The translations under genes were made by a program, and so were the position numbers. From Micromonospora lupini str. Lupac 08 (GTDB lineage: Bacteria > Actinomycetota > Actinomycetes > Mycobacteriales > Micromonosporaceae), in contig NZ_HF570108.1 in assembly GCF_000297395.2 (NCBI RefSeq), positions 2,263,715-2,327,714 on the forward strand: a stretch of DNA of 64,000 nucleotides, read 5' to 3'. Shown here one piece after another: positions 9,437 to 17,216 of the stretch; position 1 is the stretch's first letter, and each line of letters opens with the position of its first letter. The notes under the pieces were generated by a model. The model saw only the letters and a program-made list of their open reading frames with translations. It was not told where the DNA came from and searched no databases.

Positions 9437-9442
9437 ACCCTA
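9437..9442 (-). promoter_or_regulatory. -10 box TAGGGT of alkB, leaderless type
   Basis: TAGGGT on the minus strand with exactly six bases before the ATG of the AlkB gene. The same spacing recurs in front of several other genes in this window and predicts transcription starting at or next to the start codon. Confidence 0.55.
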
Positions 9443-9464
9443 GCAGCACTTTCGTACACCCGTG

Positions 9465-10124
9465 CTAGCGCGCGGCTGTCGCGTTGTGCCTCGCCACCAG
9501 GCCCGGGAGGTCGTCAAGCGTGTCGATCCGGAACAGGCACCGCTCGGCGACGGCCGGCAGGTCGAGGATGTGCCCCCAGGGGCCGCGCCGGATCAGGCAC
9601 GTCTGCATGCCGGCCTCGACGGCCGGGCGTACGTCGTTGTCGGGCCGGTCGCCGACGTACAGGATCGACGACGCGTCGCCGCCTCCCGCCCGCACGACCC
9701 GGTCGAAGAAGGCCGGTGACGGTTTCGCCACGCCCCAACCGGTCGAGGTGCCGATCGTGTCCACGGGGAGGTCGAGGGCGTGCAGGAGCGCCTCGGCGTG
9801 GGCGGCCTGGTTGCCGGCCAGGCCGACGAACAGGCCCTGCTCCTTGAGCGAGGTCAGGCAGCCGCGCGCGTCGGGGTAGAGGTCCTCCTCGCCGAACCAC
9901 TCGGATTTGCCGGCGGCGGCGCGACGTTCCAGCTCGGTGGCGAGGTCGAAGTCGGGCCGGAAGGTCCGGAACGTCTCCTGGTAGTCCAGGCCACGGGCGA
10001 TCACGGCGCCGAGGACCGCCGAGAGTGTGTGCCGGGGAACCCCGAACCAGTCCGCCCAGCCCGCGAACTCGCGGGACTCGTCGAGGATCGTCCCGCCGAC
10101 GTCGAAGAAGACAGCTCCGATCAC
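9465..10124 (-). CDS. HAD-superfamily phosphatase
   Basis: A 219-residue haloacid-dehalogenase-type hydrolase. Motif I is AVFFDVGGTILDE with the nucleophilic Asp. Motif II is a small-residue strand ending GLAGNQ. The motif III Lys is in GVAKPSP, and motif IV is ILYVGDRPDNDV. A helical cap sits between motifs I and II. Such enzymes usually dephosphorylate sugar phosphates or nucleotides; the substrate is not readable. GTG 10124 is chosen because the protein then begins directly at motif I and GGGGGA lies just upstream. It follows pseG by 53 bases on the same strand and may be the last gene of that operon. It could then serve sugar-phosphate removal, but this is only positional. Confidence 0.8.
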   Translation of the reverse strand: MIGAVFFDVGGTILDESREFAGWADWFGVPRHTLSAVLGAVIARGLDYQETFRTFRPDFDLATELERRAAAGKSEWFGEEDLYPDARGCLTSLKEQGLFVGLAGNQAAHAEALLHALDLPVDTIGTSTGWGVAKPSPAFFDRVVRAGGGDASSILYVGDRPDNDVRPAVEAGMQTCLIRRGPWGHILDLPAVAERCLFRIDTLDDLPGLVARHNATAAR

Positions 10125-10177
10125 GTGCGTCCCCCGTTCGCCTTGTCGACGGATCATAGGCGGGAGAACGCGCGTCG

Positions 10178-11236
10178 TCAGTCCGCGACGGCTTTGGGAC
10201 GTACGGCGTCGAACACCGCGTCGACGACGCGCGCCCGCCCCCGGCCGTCCACGGTGGACCACGCTCGCGCGGCCAGCGCCGCGCGGCGCTGCGGCGAGCT
10301 GAGCAGCCCGTTGAGGGTCCGCGCCGCCGTCGCGCGGGCGGCCCGCCCGGGCACCCCGGCGCCGGTCAGCTCCGCCAGTTCGCCGAGGCCGGCGGCCAGG
10401 CCGTGCCGGACCACCCGGGTGTACGACTCGCGTTGGTTGTCGACGACGCAGACCAGCGCGGCGGGTGCCCCGAGGCAGCACAGTTCCCAGGTGGAGGTGC
10501 CGGCGGCGCTGACCACCAGGTCCGCCTCGGTGATCAGGGCCGGCAGCGAGCCGGTGGGTGGGACGGGACGGACGATTTGTCCCCGCCCGGGGGTGATGTC
10601 CTCGAGTTCGGCCTCGACCTCGGGCCGGCCGACGACGACCGTGAGGTCCATCGGGTGTCCGGTGGCCAGCAGCACCCGGGTCAGCACCGGGGCCGCGCCG
10701 ACCGCGTCGGTGCCGCCGAAGAAGGCCAGCACCCGGGGCCTGCTGACGGCCGTGGCCGCTCGGGGCGCCGTCGGGCGGGCGGTCACGACCGAGTCGCGCA
10801 GCAGGGCGTACGCGCTGCCGGCGAGCAGCCGTCCGGGCAGCGCCGGAAGCTGCGCTCCGAAGTTCTGGTCGAGGTAGAGGTCGGCGTCCTGGCCGCGGCT
10901 GTCCCCGTCGATCACGGCGAGGGTGAACACGCCGGCCGCGCGCAGGGCGCCCGCCCCGGCCGGGTCCAGTTCGTAGGAGTCGAGGACCACCACGTCGAGG
11001 TCGTGTCGCCGGGCCGTCTCGACCAGCTCGGCCGGCGACTCGGGGCCGGGGTGCAGGTCGATGCCGCGCGCGGCCAGTTCGGCGGTGGCCCAGCCGAGCC
11101 GTTCCACAGTGCCGAACACCGCGACCTGGGCGCCCCGGGCCAGGAACTCCTCGGCGAGCGCCAGGCAGCGGACGAGGTGCCCGACGCCGCGCCGCGGCCC
11201 GGCGTCGCAGCGCAGTCCGACCCGTAGCGTGCTCAG
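10178..11236 (-). CDS. pseG: PseG-like UDP-sugar hydrolase (pseudaminic acid pathway)
   Basis: A GT-B-fold hydrolase that should release the 2,4-diacylamido-trideoxy-altrose from UDP, step four of the pseudaminic acid route. The N-terminus VGLRCDAGPRRGVGHLVRC matches the family's glycine-rich GxGHxxR motif. Further on are VLAFFGGTDAVG and VVSAAGTSTWELCCLGAP, the nucleotide-binding half. The first ATG, GTG or TTG in frame is GTG 11119, but that would remove the conserved GxGHxxR segment. The likely start is CTG at 11236, which overlaps the pseF stop as CTGA and follows GGAGGA; an ACG lies slightly downstream. The protein is then 352 residues. The overlap suggests translational coupling to pseF. 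Confidence 0.82.
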   Translation of the reverse strand: MSTLRVGLRCDAGPRRGVGHLVRCLALAEEFLARGAQVAVFGTVERLGWATAELAARGIDLHPGPESPAELVETARRHDLDVVVLDSYELDPAGAGALRAAGVFTLAVIDGDSRGQDADLYLDQNFGAQLPALPGRLLAGSAYALLRDSVVTARPTAPRAATAVSRPRVLAFFGGTDAVGAAPVLTRVLLATGHPMDLTVVVGRPEVEAELEDITPGRGQIVRPVPPTGSLPALITEADLVVSAAGTSTWELCCLGAPAALVCVVDNQRESYTRVVRHGLAAGLGELAELTGAGVPGRAARATAARTLNGLLSSPQRRAALAARAWSTVDGRGRARVVDAVFDAVRPKAVAD

Positions 11237-12035
11237 GACTCCTCCAGCCGCTTCTGGCGTACGTCGGCGTTGAGCGCGCGCAGCCGGGGTTGCCCGTCGA
11301 GCCAGTCGGCGAGCTTGGCCAGCGGCACGCTGACGTCGCCGAAATGGTCGGCGACGGCGCTCACCAGCGCCCAGTCCTGCTCGGTGTCGAGGGTCAGGCG
11401 CAGCGCCGAACGGTCCGGAGTGAGGGTCACCCCGAGCACCCGGAACAGGTCCGGATGGGTGTACGCGTAGGACGTGACGTGCACCCGGTGGTGCCCGGTG
11501 GCGAGCCGGTCGAGGGTCCGCAGGGTCTCCGCACGGATGATCTCGACGTCCAGCCCGCGGGGCAGGGTGCGGGCGATCGACGTGCTCGCGTAGTCCAGGC
11601 CGGGCACGGCCCGGTACACCGAGGCGACAAGCGTGACGATCTCCGGGTCGAGCAGCGGGCAGTCGGCGGTGAACCGCATGACCGCGTCGCCGGGTGCGCG
11701 GCGAGCGCGCCCACGAACCGGCCCAGCACGTCGTCGACCGGCCCGCGGTGGCACGGCACGCCGAGCCGCCGGCACTCGTCGACCACCGCGTCGTCGACGG
11801 TGTCCGTGCTCGTCGCGACCACCAGGTCGGCGAGGACGCCGCTGTCGCGGGCGGCGCGGACCACGCGACCCAGCACGGACCGCCCGGCCAGCGGGCGGAG
11901 CACCTTGCCGGGCAGCCGCGACGAGCCCATCCGGGCCTGCACGATCCCGACGATCCGGGGCCCGACGGCCGCTCCCGTGTCGGCCGTCGGGTCCGGTCGG
12001 CTCGCCGTCGCGGACGCGTTGTCGTCGCCTGTCAC
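11233..12035 (-). pseudogene. pseF: PseF/SpsF-like CMP-sugar cytidylyltransferase, frameshifted
   Basis: A cytidylyltransferase of the SpsF/NeuA/PseF type, expected to make CMP-pseudaminic acid. The N-terminal half, from GTG 12035, reads VGIVQARMGSSRLPGKVL, the nucleotide-binding signature, and continues through LADLVVATSTDTVDD to GALAAHP. The frame is then lost. The second half, VMRFTADCPLLDPE through RGLDVEIIRAETL, continues in the next frame to TGA at 11233. One missing base near 11689-11696, in a C/G run (CACCCGGCGACG on the coding strand), would restore a roughly 267-residue enzyme. GTG 12035 overlaps the upstream stop as GTGA. The gene is otherwise intact and sits in a complete operon, so an assembly error or very recent mutation is more likely than old decay. 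Confidence 0.75.
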
Positions 12036-13861
12036 TGCTGCTCCTCCTGCCTCGGCGCGAGCGCCGACCGGGCTCGCCGCTTGGCGGCACGCGCACCCCG
12101 CTTGGCCAGCCGGGCCGGGGTGATGGCGAGCCGGCCGACGCGGTAGCTGATGGACCCGCTGAGCAGGCCGATCTTCGCCTCGGCGCGGCGCAGCGCCCGC
12201 TCCCGGGAGGTGAGCAGCTCGTCGGTCCACCGGGTCAGGGCGGCCAGTCGGCTGATCTCCTCCCGTTGCCGCAGCCACGCCTCGCGCAGTTGCTGGTAGC
12301 TGTGCGCGCCGACCGGCGGGTCGGTGGGCGCGACGGCCTGCAGTTCGGTGGCGAGGGCCGCGCGGCGCTCGGCGTCCAGGCCGTGCAGGGTGGCCGCGAT
12401 CGCCGCCTCGGCCCGCACCGCCTCGGCGACTGTCGCCCGGTCCAGGTCGTGGCCGGCGAGCCCGCCGAGCACCACTGTCAGGCCCGCGACGTCGAGGGTG
12501 GACGACCACGGGTGGGCGTACCCGCCGGTGAGCAGGGCCGCCGCGAAGCGCCACAGGCCGCGGGCCAGCGCCACGTCGCCGGGCAGCGTGTCGGTGGCCC
12601 GCCAGCTCGGGTCGAGCACCGCGTAGCGTTCCCCGTCGACCACCACGTTGTCGGTGCTGGCCAGCGCCGCCGCGCCGGCGAGCCGGCCGTCGGCGCCGGC
12701 CTGGCCGGCGAGCCAGCCCGCGTACCCGTGCAGGAGCGTGCGCAGCGTCGCCAGGTCGCGGCGCAGCGCGGCGTCGAGCAGCAGGGTGTGCAGCAGCCGC
12801 CCGGTCGGCACCGGCCCGGACAGCGCGGCCGGGTCCCGGTACGCGGCCTCGCGGCTGGCGAACGGCGCGGCCGCCGTGGTCGTGCCGGCGTCAGCGCCGG
12901 CGTGGTGGCCCCACCGCCAACCCGACGGGTCGTCGAGCACCTCCAGCACACCGGTCCCGGGCTGGCCGGACTGCCCGGTCTGCGCCAGCGCCACCGGCAG
13001 GTTCCCGTCGGCGCCCGGGTCGGTGGGCCCGCCCGGTCGGCGGGCCAGCATCAGCCAGGCCGGCGCGAGATCTGCGGCACGCCCGGCGTGCAGGGCGTCC
13101 ACCGCCAGCCGGGCCGGATCCTGGAGCACTGTCGCGGCGCCGAACGCTCCGGCGCAGGCGCCGTGCAGCACCGCGTCGAACAGCCCGCAGCCCGCGCCCC
13201 GGTCGAGCTGGTCGGCGTCGAGCAGCGCCGTCGCGGTCGCGCCATCGGGGTACGCGGCCCAGCAGGCCCTCGGGCGCAGCCCGGCGCCGGTGAGCCGCTC
13301 GCGCAGCTGGTCCCGGTTGGCGGGGTGCGCCTGGTCGAGCACGCCACCGATGACCCAGGCGGAGTCGTCGCGGGCGGCGTGCCAGGGGGTGGTGGAGACC
13401 AGCCGGTGCAGACCGAGCGGGTTGTCCAGGCGCAGCAGCAGCGCGCCGCCGGGGCGGACCGCGGCGACCAGCCGTGTCAGCACGCCGTTCCAGCCCAGCC
13501 GGGTGCCCTCCACCGACTCCACCTGGTCCAGCCCGGCGGCGGCGATCACCACGTCGTACGTCTCGTCGTCGGGCAGCCCGGCCGGGCCGCCCACGATCAC
13601 GCGGGCGGCCCGCTGGGCCAGCGCCACCGCGTCCGGGTGGCTGCGCAGCAGGCAGGTCACCTCGGCGTGGGCGAGCCGGTCGAGCAGCGCCGGGTCGTGC
13701 GGGCCGGCCAGCAGGACCCGGGCGCCGGGCGGCACGATCCGGGCGGCCAGCGCGGCGAGGGGCCCTCCGTCGGCCAGCCGCTCCTTCGGCAGGTCGGACC
13801 AGGCCAGCATCTCGCCGCCCGGCAGGGTGATCCGGCCGGCGGGTGCCGTCTCAGTCGTCAC
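12032..13861 (-). CDS. methyltransferase-like surface-glycan protein with C-terminal coiled coil
   Basis: A 609-residue protein I do not recognise as a named family. Residues 40-150 form a Rossmann-like alternation (ARVLLAGPHDP, YDVVIAAAGLDQVESV, LVAAVRPGGALLLRLDNP) typical of SAM-dependent methyltransferases. A central region around DNVVVDGERYAVLDPSWRA resembles small-molecule kinase or phosphotransferase lobes. The last 100 residues form a charged coiled coil, then SGSISYRVGRLAITPARL and a basic tail. That tail type is common on glycosyltransferases and glycan-chain regulators that touch the membrane. Its stop overlaps pseF (GTGA) and its start overlaps the upstream gene by 11 bases, so it is embedded in the pse operon. 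A role in methylating, capping or sizing the glycan is inference. Confidence 0.5.
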   Translation of the reverse strand: MTTETAPAGRITLPGGEMLAWSDLPKERLADGGPLAALAARIVPPGARVLLAGPHDPALLDRLAHAEVTCLLRSHPDAVALAQRAARVIVGGPAGLPDDETYDVVIAAAGLDQVESVEGTRLGWNGVLTRLVAAVRPGGALLLRLDNPLGLHRLVSTTPWHAARDDSAWVIGGVLDQAHPANRDQLRERLTGAGLRPRACWAAYPDGATATALLDADQLDRGAGCGLFDAVLHGACAGAFGAATVLQDPARLAVDALHAGRAADLAPAWLMLARRPGGPTDPGADGNLPVALAQTGQSGQPGTGVLEVLDDPSGWRWGHHAGADAGTTTAAAPFASREAAYRDPAALSGPVPTGRLLHTLLLDAALRRDLATLRTLLHGYAGWLAGQAGADGRLAGAAALASTDNVVVDGERYAVLDPSWRATDTLPGDVALARGLWRFAAALLTGGYAHPWSSTLDVAGLTVVLGGLAGHDLDRATVAEAVRAEAAIAATLHGLDAERRAALATELQAVAPTDPPVGAHSYQQLREAWLRQREEISRLAALTRWTDELLTSRERALRRAEAKIGLLSGSISYRVGRLAITPARLAKRGARAAKRRARSALAPRQEEQQ

Positions 13862-14702
13862 TGTCGTCCTCTTCTTCTTCCGGAAGGTTCGCCCAACCGA
13901 GCAGCTCCCGCAGCTCGGCAGGGGTGCAGCGGTGGTCGGTGCCCAGTTCCGCGCGGGCGATCGCGACGGCCGTCGGCAGGTCGACCGCCGCGCCGTGCAG
14001 CTCGGGCCACTGCCGGCGGATGCGGGCGGTCCCGCCGAAGGTCGGGTCCTCGTTGGACAGGATCATCGGATCGCCGTAGACCGCGGGTTCGCAGCCGGCC
14101 GCGATGCCGTAGAAGATCGCGCTGGTCAGCCGGTTGGATGCTACCCGCTTGTGCCGGCGCAGCTCGGTCAGCTGCTTGTCGAGGAACTCCGGGTCGGTGT
14201 CCTTCCACCAGTGCCCCCGGTAACCGTGGCAGATCACCCGGAACCCGGCGCGCTCGTAGAGGCGGCGGACGTGGCGCATGCCGTACTCGTGCCAGTAGAG
14301 GCACACCGTGACGGGGCCGGGCTCGGTGTCGCGGATGCGGGCGATCAGCTCCCGGTGGTCGCCCTTGACGTGCTGACCCTCCCAGCCGTGGAACGGGTAC
14401 CAGATGGTGCCCTCCCGCTCCTGCGCCGGCGGGTCCTCCGGCCGCAAGGCAAGCAGGTAGGTGAACGGCGCGCCGATCACCACCACGTTGCGCCGCCCCA
14501 CCGACCAGGCCCGCCGGCGGGTCTGCTCGGACCAGAGCAGGCTCGGGGTGCGGTCGGCGTACGGGTGGCCCGGGGCCAGGCCGTCGCCGATGTTCCAGCC
14601 GTGCTGCACGTACCCGTTGATCCGCGGGGGGTGCCGGTCGCCGAGGCCGGCGTAACGGGCCAGCACGTGGGCGTGGCCGTAGAAGTGGTTCGCGTGGTGC
14701 AT
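13851..14702 (-). CDS. putative GT-B-like glycosyltransferase (candidate pseudaminyltransferase)
   Basis: A 283-residue protein between pseC and the methyltransferase-like gene. The N-terminal part has YVQHGWNIGDG and NVVVIGAPFTYLL. The middle has a strand-helix unit TVCLYWHEYGM, and the C-terminal half contains KRVASNRLTSAIFYGIAAG followed by EPAVYGDPM. The last motif resembles the donor-binding end of GT-B glycan transferases, where a Ser/Thr-rich turn and a Tyr-Gly precede the sugar nucleotide. No membrane segment is seen, so a cytoplasmic enzyme is likely. The tail is a run of Glu/Asp. The start lies 10 bases after the pseC stop, so the genes are coupled. Its place beside CMP-sugar genes makes it a candidate to use CMP-pseudaminate. 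No catalytic assignment is certain. Confidence 0.5.
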   Translation of the reverse strand: MHHANHFYGHAHVLARYAGLGDRHPPRINGYVQHGWNIGDGLAPGHPYADRTPSLLWSEQTRRRAWSVGRRNVVVIGAPFTYLLALRPEDPPAQEREGTIWYPFHGWEGQHVKGDHRELIARIRDTEPGPVTVCLYWHEYGMRHVRRLYERAGFRVICHGYRGHWWKDTDPEFLDKQLTELRRHKRVASNRLTSAIFYGIAAGCEPAVYGDPMILSNEDPTFGGTARIRRQWPELHGAAVDLPTAVAIARAELGTDHRCTPAELRELLGWANLPEEEEDDSDD

Positions 14703-14712
14703 CAGGTTCCCA

Positions 14713-15870
14713 TCAGGCGGCGGTACGCACCGAGCCGGCCCGCAGGACCGCGGTCAGCGCGTCGATGACGCGGTCCTGGTCGGCGTCGCTGAGTCCCGGG
14801 TACAGCGGCAGCGACAGCTGCTGGGAGTAGAACGACTCGGCCACCGGGCACGATCCGCGCCGGTAGCCCAGGTCGGCGAAGGCGGGGTGCCAGTGCACGG
14901 GCAGGTAGTTGACCTGCACGCCGATTCCGGCGGCCCGCATCCGGTCGTACACCTCGCGGCGACGCCCGTCGAGCACCCGGATCGGGTAGAGGTGCCAGGC
15001 CGGATCGGCCCACGACCTGCGGGTCGGCAGCAGCACGCCGTCCAGGTCGGCAAGCGCCTCGTCGTAGCGGGCGACAAGCGCGCTGCGGCGGGCCTTGAAC
15101 GCGGCGAGCCGGCGGAGCTGACTGCGGCCCAGGGCGCACAGCACGTCCGGCAGGCGGTAGTTCAGCCCGAACTCGTGCACCTCCTGGTGCCAGCCACCCT
15201 CGTCGGCGAAGCGCAGCTCGGCGCGGTCGCGAACCATGCCGACGCCGCGGAACCGGCGGGCCCGCTTCAGGATCTCCGGGTCGAGCGCGGCGACGGCGCC
15301 GCCCTCGGCGGTGGTCAGGTTCTTCGTGGGGAAGAACGAGAACGTGGTCAGGTCGGCGAGCGAGCCCACCGGACGGCCGCGGTACGTCCCGCCGATCGAG
15401 TGCGCCGCGTCGGCGAGCAGCAACGCGTTCGAGCCCTCGACGGACGTGCGCAGGGCGTCGTAGTCGGCCGGGTGACCGGCGTAGTCGACAGCCGAGACGA
15501 CCCGGGTACGCGAGGTGACCGCCGCGGCGGCCGCAGCCGGGTCCAGGCAGAACGTCTCGTCCTCGACGTCGGCGAACACGATCGTCGCGCCGAGGGCCAC
15601 GGCGCTGCTGGCGGTCGCCACGAACGTCATCGGCGGGACCACCACCTCGTCGCCCGGTCCCACCCCGGCGGCCGCGTACGCCACGTGCAGCGCCGCGGTG
15701 CCGTTGGAGACGCTGGCGACGCCCACCCCGCCGGTCCACCGCGCGAGGTCGGCCTCGAACGCGTCGACCTGCGGCCCGGTGGTGAGCCAGTCGCCGCGCA
15801 GCACGTCGGCGACTGCCGCGATGTCGTCCTCGGTGATCGACTGCCGGCCGTACGGGAGCATCCCCGTCAT
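14713..15870 (-). CDS. pseC: PseC aminotransferase
   Basis: A 385-residue PLP-dependent aminotransferase of the DegT/DnrJ/EryC1 family. It should transfer an amino group from glutamate to the 4-keto sugar made by PseB. Visible family marks are LTTGPQVDAFE at the start, VSNGTAALHVAY for phosphate binding, and LLADAAHSIGGTYRGRPVG with the cofactor Asp. FSFFPTKNLTTAEGG carries the Schiff-base Lys. GVQVNYLPVHWHP near the C-terminus is typical of PseC-like members. ATG 15870 overlaps the pseB stop as ATGA and the next gene starts 10 bases after its stop, so all are translated from one mRNA. Length is normal for the family. Confidence 0.92.
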   Translation of the reverse strand: MTGMLPYGRQSITEDDIAAVADVLRGDWLTTGPQVDAFEADLARWTGGVGVASVSNGTAALHVAYAAAGVGPGDEVVVPPMTFVATASSAVALGATIVFADVEDETFCLDPAAAAAAVTSRTRVVSAVDYAGHPADYDALRTSVEGSNALLLADAAHSIGGTYRGRPVGSLADLTTFSFFPTKNLTTAEGGAVAALDPEILKRARRFRGVGMVRDRAELRFADEGGWHQEVHEFGLNYRLPDVLCALGRSQLRRLAAFKARRSALVARYDEALADLDGVLLPTRRSWADPAWHLYPIRVLDGRRREVYDRMRAAGIGVQVNYLPVHWHPAFADLGYRRGSCPVAESFYSQQLSLPLYPGLSDADQDRVIDALTAVLRAGSVRTAA

Positions 15871-16850
15871 GCGGTGAGGCCGAGCATCACGCGCAGCTGC
15901 TCCACACTGAGCCACTCGTCGTTGGTGTCCGACTGGTAGGCGAAGCCGTCCGGCACCGGCTCGCAGTCGACCGGCGGCTGGTAACCCCAGCCCGCGATGG
16001 TCGGCTGGACGATGTAGCGGTCCTTGGCGCGCAGCGTCCGACGGCTGTCGTCCGGGGCGATCATCTCCTCGTGCAGCTTCTCGCCGGGCCGGATGCCGAT
16101 CTCGTGGGTGGTGGCGTCCGGGGCGACGGCCTCGACCAGGTCGAGGATGCGCATGCTGGGAATGCGCGGCACGAACAGCTCGCCGCCCTGCATCTGGTCG
16201 AACGAGTCCATGACGAACTGGACGGCCTGCTCCAGCGTGATCCAGAACCGGGTCATCCGCTTGTCGGTGATCGGCAGGCTCTTGCCCTCGGCGGCAAGCC
16301 GGTGGAACAGCGGGACGACCGAACCGCGGCTGCCGACCACGTTGCCGTAGCGGACGACCGAGAACCGGGTCGGGTGGTGCGCGGCGTAGTGGTTGGCCGA
16401 GACGAACAGCTTGTCGCCGACCAGCTTGGTGGCGCCGTACAGGTTGATCGGGCTGGACGCCTTGTCCGTGGAGAGCGCGATGACCTTCTTGACGCCGGCC
16501 TCGATCGCGGCGTCGACCACGTGCTGCGAGCCGGTGATGTTGGTGGCGATGAACTCGGAGGGGTTGTACTCCGCGGTGTCCACCTGCTTCAGGGCGGCGG
16601 CGTGCACCACGTGGTCCACGCCGTGCATCGCCCGGGTGAGGCGGTGCCGGTCCCGGATGTCGCCGATGAACCAGCGCAGGCGCGGGTCGTCACCGAGCTG
16701 CTGGCGCAGTTCGTACTGCTTGAGCTCGTCGCGGGAGAAGACCACCACCCGGGCGGGGTCGGCCTCGGTGAGGATGTGCCGGAGGAAGGTCCTGCCGAAG
16801 GAACCCGTTCCCCCGGTGATCAGAATGGACGATCCATTCAACTCACTCAA
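15867..16850 (-). CDS. pseB: PseB UDP-GlcNAc 4,6-dehydratase/5-epimerase
   Basis: The first enzyme of the pseudaminic acid pathway. It converts UDP-GlcNAc to the 4-keto-6-deoxy-L-altrose sugar. At 327 residues it matches the usual PseB length. It has an SDR-type Rossmann start ILITGGTGSFGRTF, then VVHAAALKQVDTAEYNP. The catalytic region is ALSTDKASSPINLYGATK, with the Asp-Lys pair and YxxxK. RYGNVVGSRGSVVP and RMTRFWITLEQ are PseB/CapD-type signatures. The start is TTG 16850, preceded by GGGAG; a second TTG lies three codons later. It heads a tightly overlapping minus-strand operon (pseB-pseC-GT-MT-pseF-pseG). Upstream are a possible -10 (TAGCGT around 16908) and a pair of GCGGGTTAAC repeats. 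Confidence 0.93.
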   Translation of the reverse strand: MSELNGSSILITGGTGSFGRTFLRHILTEADPARVVVFSRDELKQYELRQQLGDDPRLRWFIGDIRDRHRLTRAMHGVDHVVHAAALKQVDTAEYNPSEFIATNITGSQHVVDAAIEAGVKKVIALSTDKASSPINLYGATKLVGDKLFVSANHYAAHHPTRFSVVRYGNVVGSRGSVVPLFHRLAAEGKSLPITDKRMTRFWITLEQAVQFVMDSFDQMQGGELFVPRIPSMRILDLVEAVAPDATTHEIGIRPGEKLHEEMIAPDDSRRTLRAKDRYIVQPTIAGWGYQPPVDCEPVPDGFAYQSDTNDEWLSVEQLRVMLGLTA

Positions 16851-16922
16851 TTTGGTGCTCCCGTGATCGTGGATGAACCGGCGGCCCTCGGCCGGCCGAC
16901 CGGGGTGAGACGCTAACGGCGG

Positions 16923-16953
16923 CGGGTTAACGCCTCGGCGCTCGCGGGTTAAC
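16923..16953 (-). promoter_or_regulatory. paired GCGGGTTAAC direct repeats upstream of pseB
   Basis: Two copies of GCGGGTTAAC lie 22 bases apart, about two helical turns, in the 366-base gap between pseB and the divergent membrane gene. A possible TAGCGT -10 for pseB is nearby. The spacing suits a dimeric regulator, but none is identified. The rest of the gap holds the promoter at 17022-17050 and nothing else I can support. Confidence 0.3.
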
Positions 16954-17021
16954 CGCTGCCCCTGCCGTCGTGAATGGCGGGCACCGCGCAGGCGAACACT
17001 TCCAACCGTCTTCAGAGTGGG

Positions 17022-17050
17022 CTGACCAGGCCCGATCCGGCCGCTACAGT
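17022..17050 (+). promoter_or_regulatory. housekeeping-type promoter for the 17217 membrane gene
   Basis: CTGACC (-35) and TACAGT (-10) are separated by 17 bases, close to the actinobacterial vegetative consensus. They leave a leader of about 160 bases before ATG 17217, with no recognisable riboswitch in it. Confidence 0.45.
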
Positions 17051-17216
17051 GGCCGCGCGAGCGACCGGCAGCCTCTGCGCGCCGTCGTTTCCTCGCGTTC
17101 ACCCGACATCCGCACCGCCTCGGTGCGAGCGGGTCATCCCCGAGCGTCACCGACCGGTCGGCGTGCCCACCGGCGGGCATGCCCGTCCGGCCCGGCCGGC
17201 AGTTCAGGAGGCGTTG

